Source: an uncultured Geobacter sp. | GTDB lineage: Bacteria > Desulfobacterota > Desulfuromonadia > Geobacterales > Geobacteraceae | Direction: 5' to 3' | NCBI GenBank assembly: GCA_903925075.1 | Contig: CAIYDQ010000269.1 | Coordinates: 1-59,210, forward strand | Length of the DNA: 59,210 nucleotides | Shown: in pieces, positions 58,470 to 59,210 of the stretch | Numbering within the stretch: the first letter of the stretch is position 1 | Layout: each line of letters starts with the position of its first letter | Notes under the pieces: generated by a model | The model's database searches: none | What the model saw: the letters and a program-made list of their open reading frames with translations, nothing else | What the model was told of the DNA's origin: nothing | Translations under genes and position numbers: made by a program

Positions 58470-58821
58470 TTCCATCTCCGTGCATAGCTCGCCACGCTGA
58501 AAATACCCAGCCGACTCATGGCCCGTTAGTCTCCCGGCGCGACTCCCTTTTTTCCAATGTTGCCAGGGCGGAATCTCCGAGAAGCTTTAAAAATTGGCAG
58601 GATAGCTTTGTATTTCTCAATAATGTTAAAATAATGAGAAGCTTTATGGCCACACGTATACACAATAACATAACTATTAGAGAATGAGCGGTTTTCTGGT
58701 TGCTTTTTTGCGTCCAATTAAGTATATTCAAGGTCTACATTAACGATAATGCATGCTCGCCTCTTGGATAAACGTTAACGGCGTTGTGCCGTTTGAGTCA
58801 CTTGGTCGTCGTGGGGGGTGT
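58470..58821. other. AT-rich intergenic region before a polysaccharide locus
   Basis: About 350 bases are clearly richer in A and T than the rest of the window, with imperfect inverted repeats (TTTCTCAATAAT/ATAATGAGAA near 58612-58645). Several promoter-like stretches occur (for example GATAAT near 58745). No convincing gene was found; short open frames on the minus strand lack ribosome sites. Confidence 0.6.
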
Positions 58822-59210
58822 ATGTTTCGTGCGAGAAGGGTCCTGGTTTTTTTCATGGACGTCGTTTTGGTTGCCGCCGCACTAACGTTTTCATTTCTGT
58901 TGCGCTTCGACTTCCGGATTCCTGCCGACCAATTGCCGGTATTGCTGAGCGGCCTGACCGTAGTCCTTTTGGCCAAACCCGCCCTTTTTGCCGCCTCGGG
59001 CATGTACCGCAACATCTGGCGTTACGCTTCGCTTCAGGACGCCTACCAGATCTTCCGAGTGGTCACCATCTCCTCCATGTTCTCGGCATTCCTGCTGATC
59101 TTCATGGACGGGCCTCACGCGCTGCCTCGTTCCATCTACATCCTCGACTGGTTCATTCTCTTCGCCATGGTAGCGGCCAGCCGGCTTATCTGGCGGATCT
59201 ATCGGGAGAC
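58822..59210 (+). CDS. Membrane nucleotide-sugar epimerase/dehydratase, CapD/WbpM-like (5' part)
   Basis: The gene runs off the window; 129 codons are present. The N-terminus has four membrane helices: VLVFFMDVVLVAAALTFSFL, LSGLTVVLLAKPALFAASGM, VVTISSMFSAFLLIFMD and DWFILFAMVAASRLIWRIY. GMYRNIWRYASLQDAYQIFR and GPHALPRSIYILDW are typical of the membrane domain in front of the epimerase domain in CapD/WbpM/FlaA1-type enzymes. These start many capsule and O-antigen loci. The ATG at 58822 has GGGGGG close upstream. Confidence 0.82.
   Translation, partial: MFRARRVLVFFMDVVLVAAALTFSFLLRFDFRIPADQLPVLLSGLTVVLLAKPALFAASGMYRNIWRYASLQDAYQIFRVVTISSMFSAFLLIFMDGPHALPRSIYILDWFILFAMVAASRLIWRIYRE

Noticed and set aside
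1-59210. tRNA, rRNA, transposase, integrase or phage genes
   Set aside because: None was found by reading both strands for cloverleaf-like sequences, conserved rRNA stretches or recombinase motifs.

Overview
The window is about 59 kb of GC-rich bacterial chromosome. It reads as a Deltaproteobacteria/Desulfuromonadota genome of the Geobacter-Geomonas type. That placement is an inference from several signs: a T-box leucine leader in front of leuA, c-type haem motifs in a sensor and in a small cytochrome, PleD-like c-di-GMP proteins, a lipid A aminoarabinose operon, and a LysM-dprA-topA-trmFO block. No rRNA, tRNA, CRISPR array, transposase or phage gene was seen. Almost all genes are intact, tightly packed and similar in base composition.

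Layout. (1) 1-3.8 kb: the end of a probable ilvN, then psd and pssA (phosphatidylethanolamine synthesis), then leuA behind its own promoter, T-box leader and terminator. (2) 3.8-8.1 kb: a secreted metalloprotease-like protein with a CFI-box C-terminal signal and a small secreted partner, converging on a cold-shock gene and a LOG-family gene. (3) 8.2-10.2 kb: leuC and leuD. With leuA these supply two of the leucine-specific steps. (4) 10.3-15.6 kb: a WPFF/FPLY-repeat envelope protein joined to mlaE and mlaD with no ATPase gene, then EthD-like, CruF-like and cytochrome P460-like genes. (5) 15.8-26.4 kb: an M16 peptidase, a c-haem GGDEF-EAL protein, a protoglobin sensor, a class II DAHP synthase, a membrane-bound C13-type peptidase and a tldD pair.

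(6) 26.5-37.9 kb holds the most interesting locus. A secreted DUF11-type protein, a 1,990-residue protein combining DUF11, SdrD-B, collagen-like, beta-barrel and OmpA segments, a membrane-anchored FecR-domain protein, a sensor histidine kinase and a receiver-GGDEF diguanylate cyclase lie in one direction with short or no gaps. It looks like a cell-surface structure linked to c-di-GMP signalling. (7) 38.0-46.3 kb, minus strand: a full Ara4N lipid A modification set (arnT, arnB, arnC, formyltransferase, decarboxylase, arnD). The two ArnA activities are separate genes, and arnT overlaps a U32-family gene at the head of the operon. (8) 46.8-58.5 kb: housekeeping genes (LysM protein, dprA, topA, trmFO, maf, PLP-homeostasis protein, ABC-F ATPase, RlmI-like methyltransferase) with a few small unknowns. 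(9) After an AT-rich gap, the window ends inside a CapD/WbpM-like membrane epimerase gene that probably opens a polysaccharide locus.

The intergenic DNA carries three kinds of repeat: a ~95-bp palindromic element in two inverted copies, a GC-rich hairpin element in three copies, and many short tandem repeats with 6-, 7-, 9-, 13- or 14-bp units, often at gene ends. All functional names come from reading motifs and family resemblance by eye. No database search was run.
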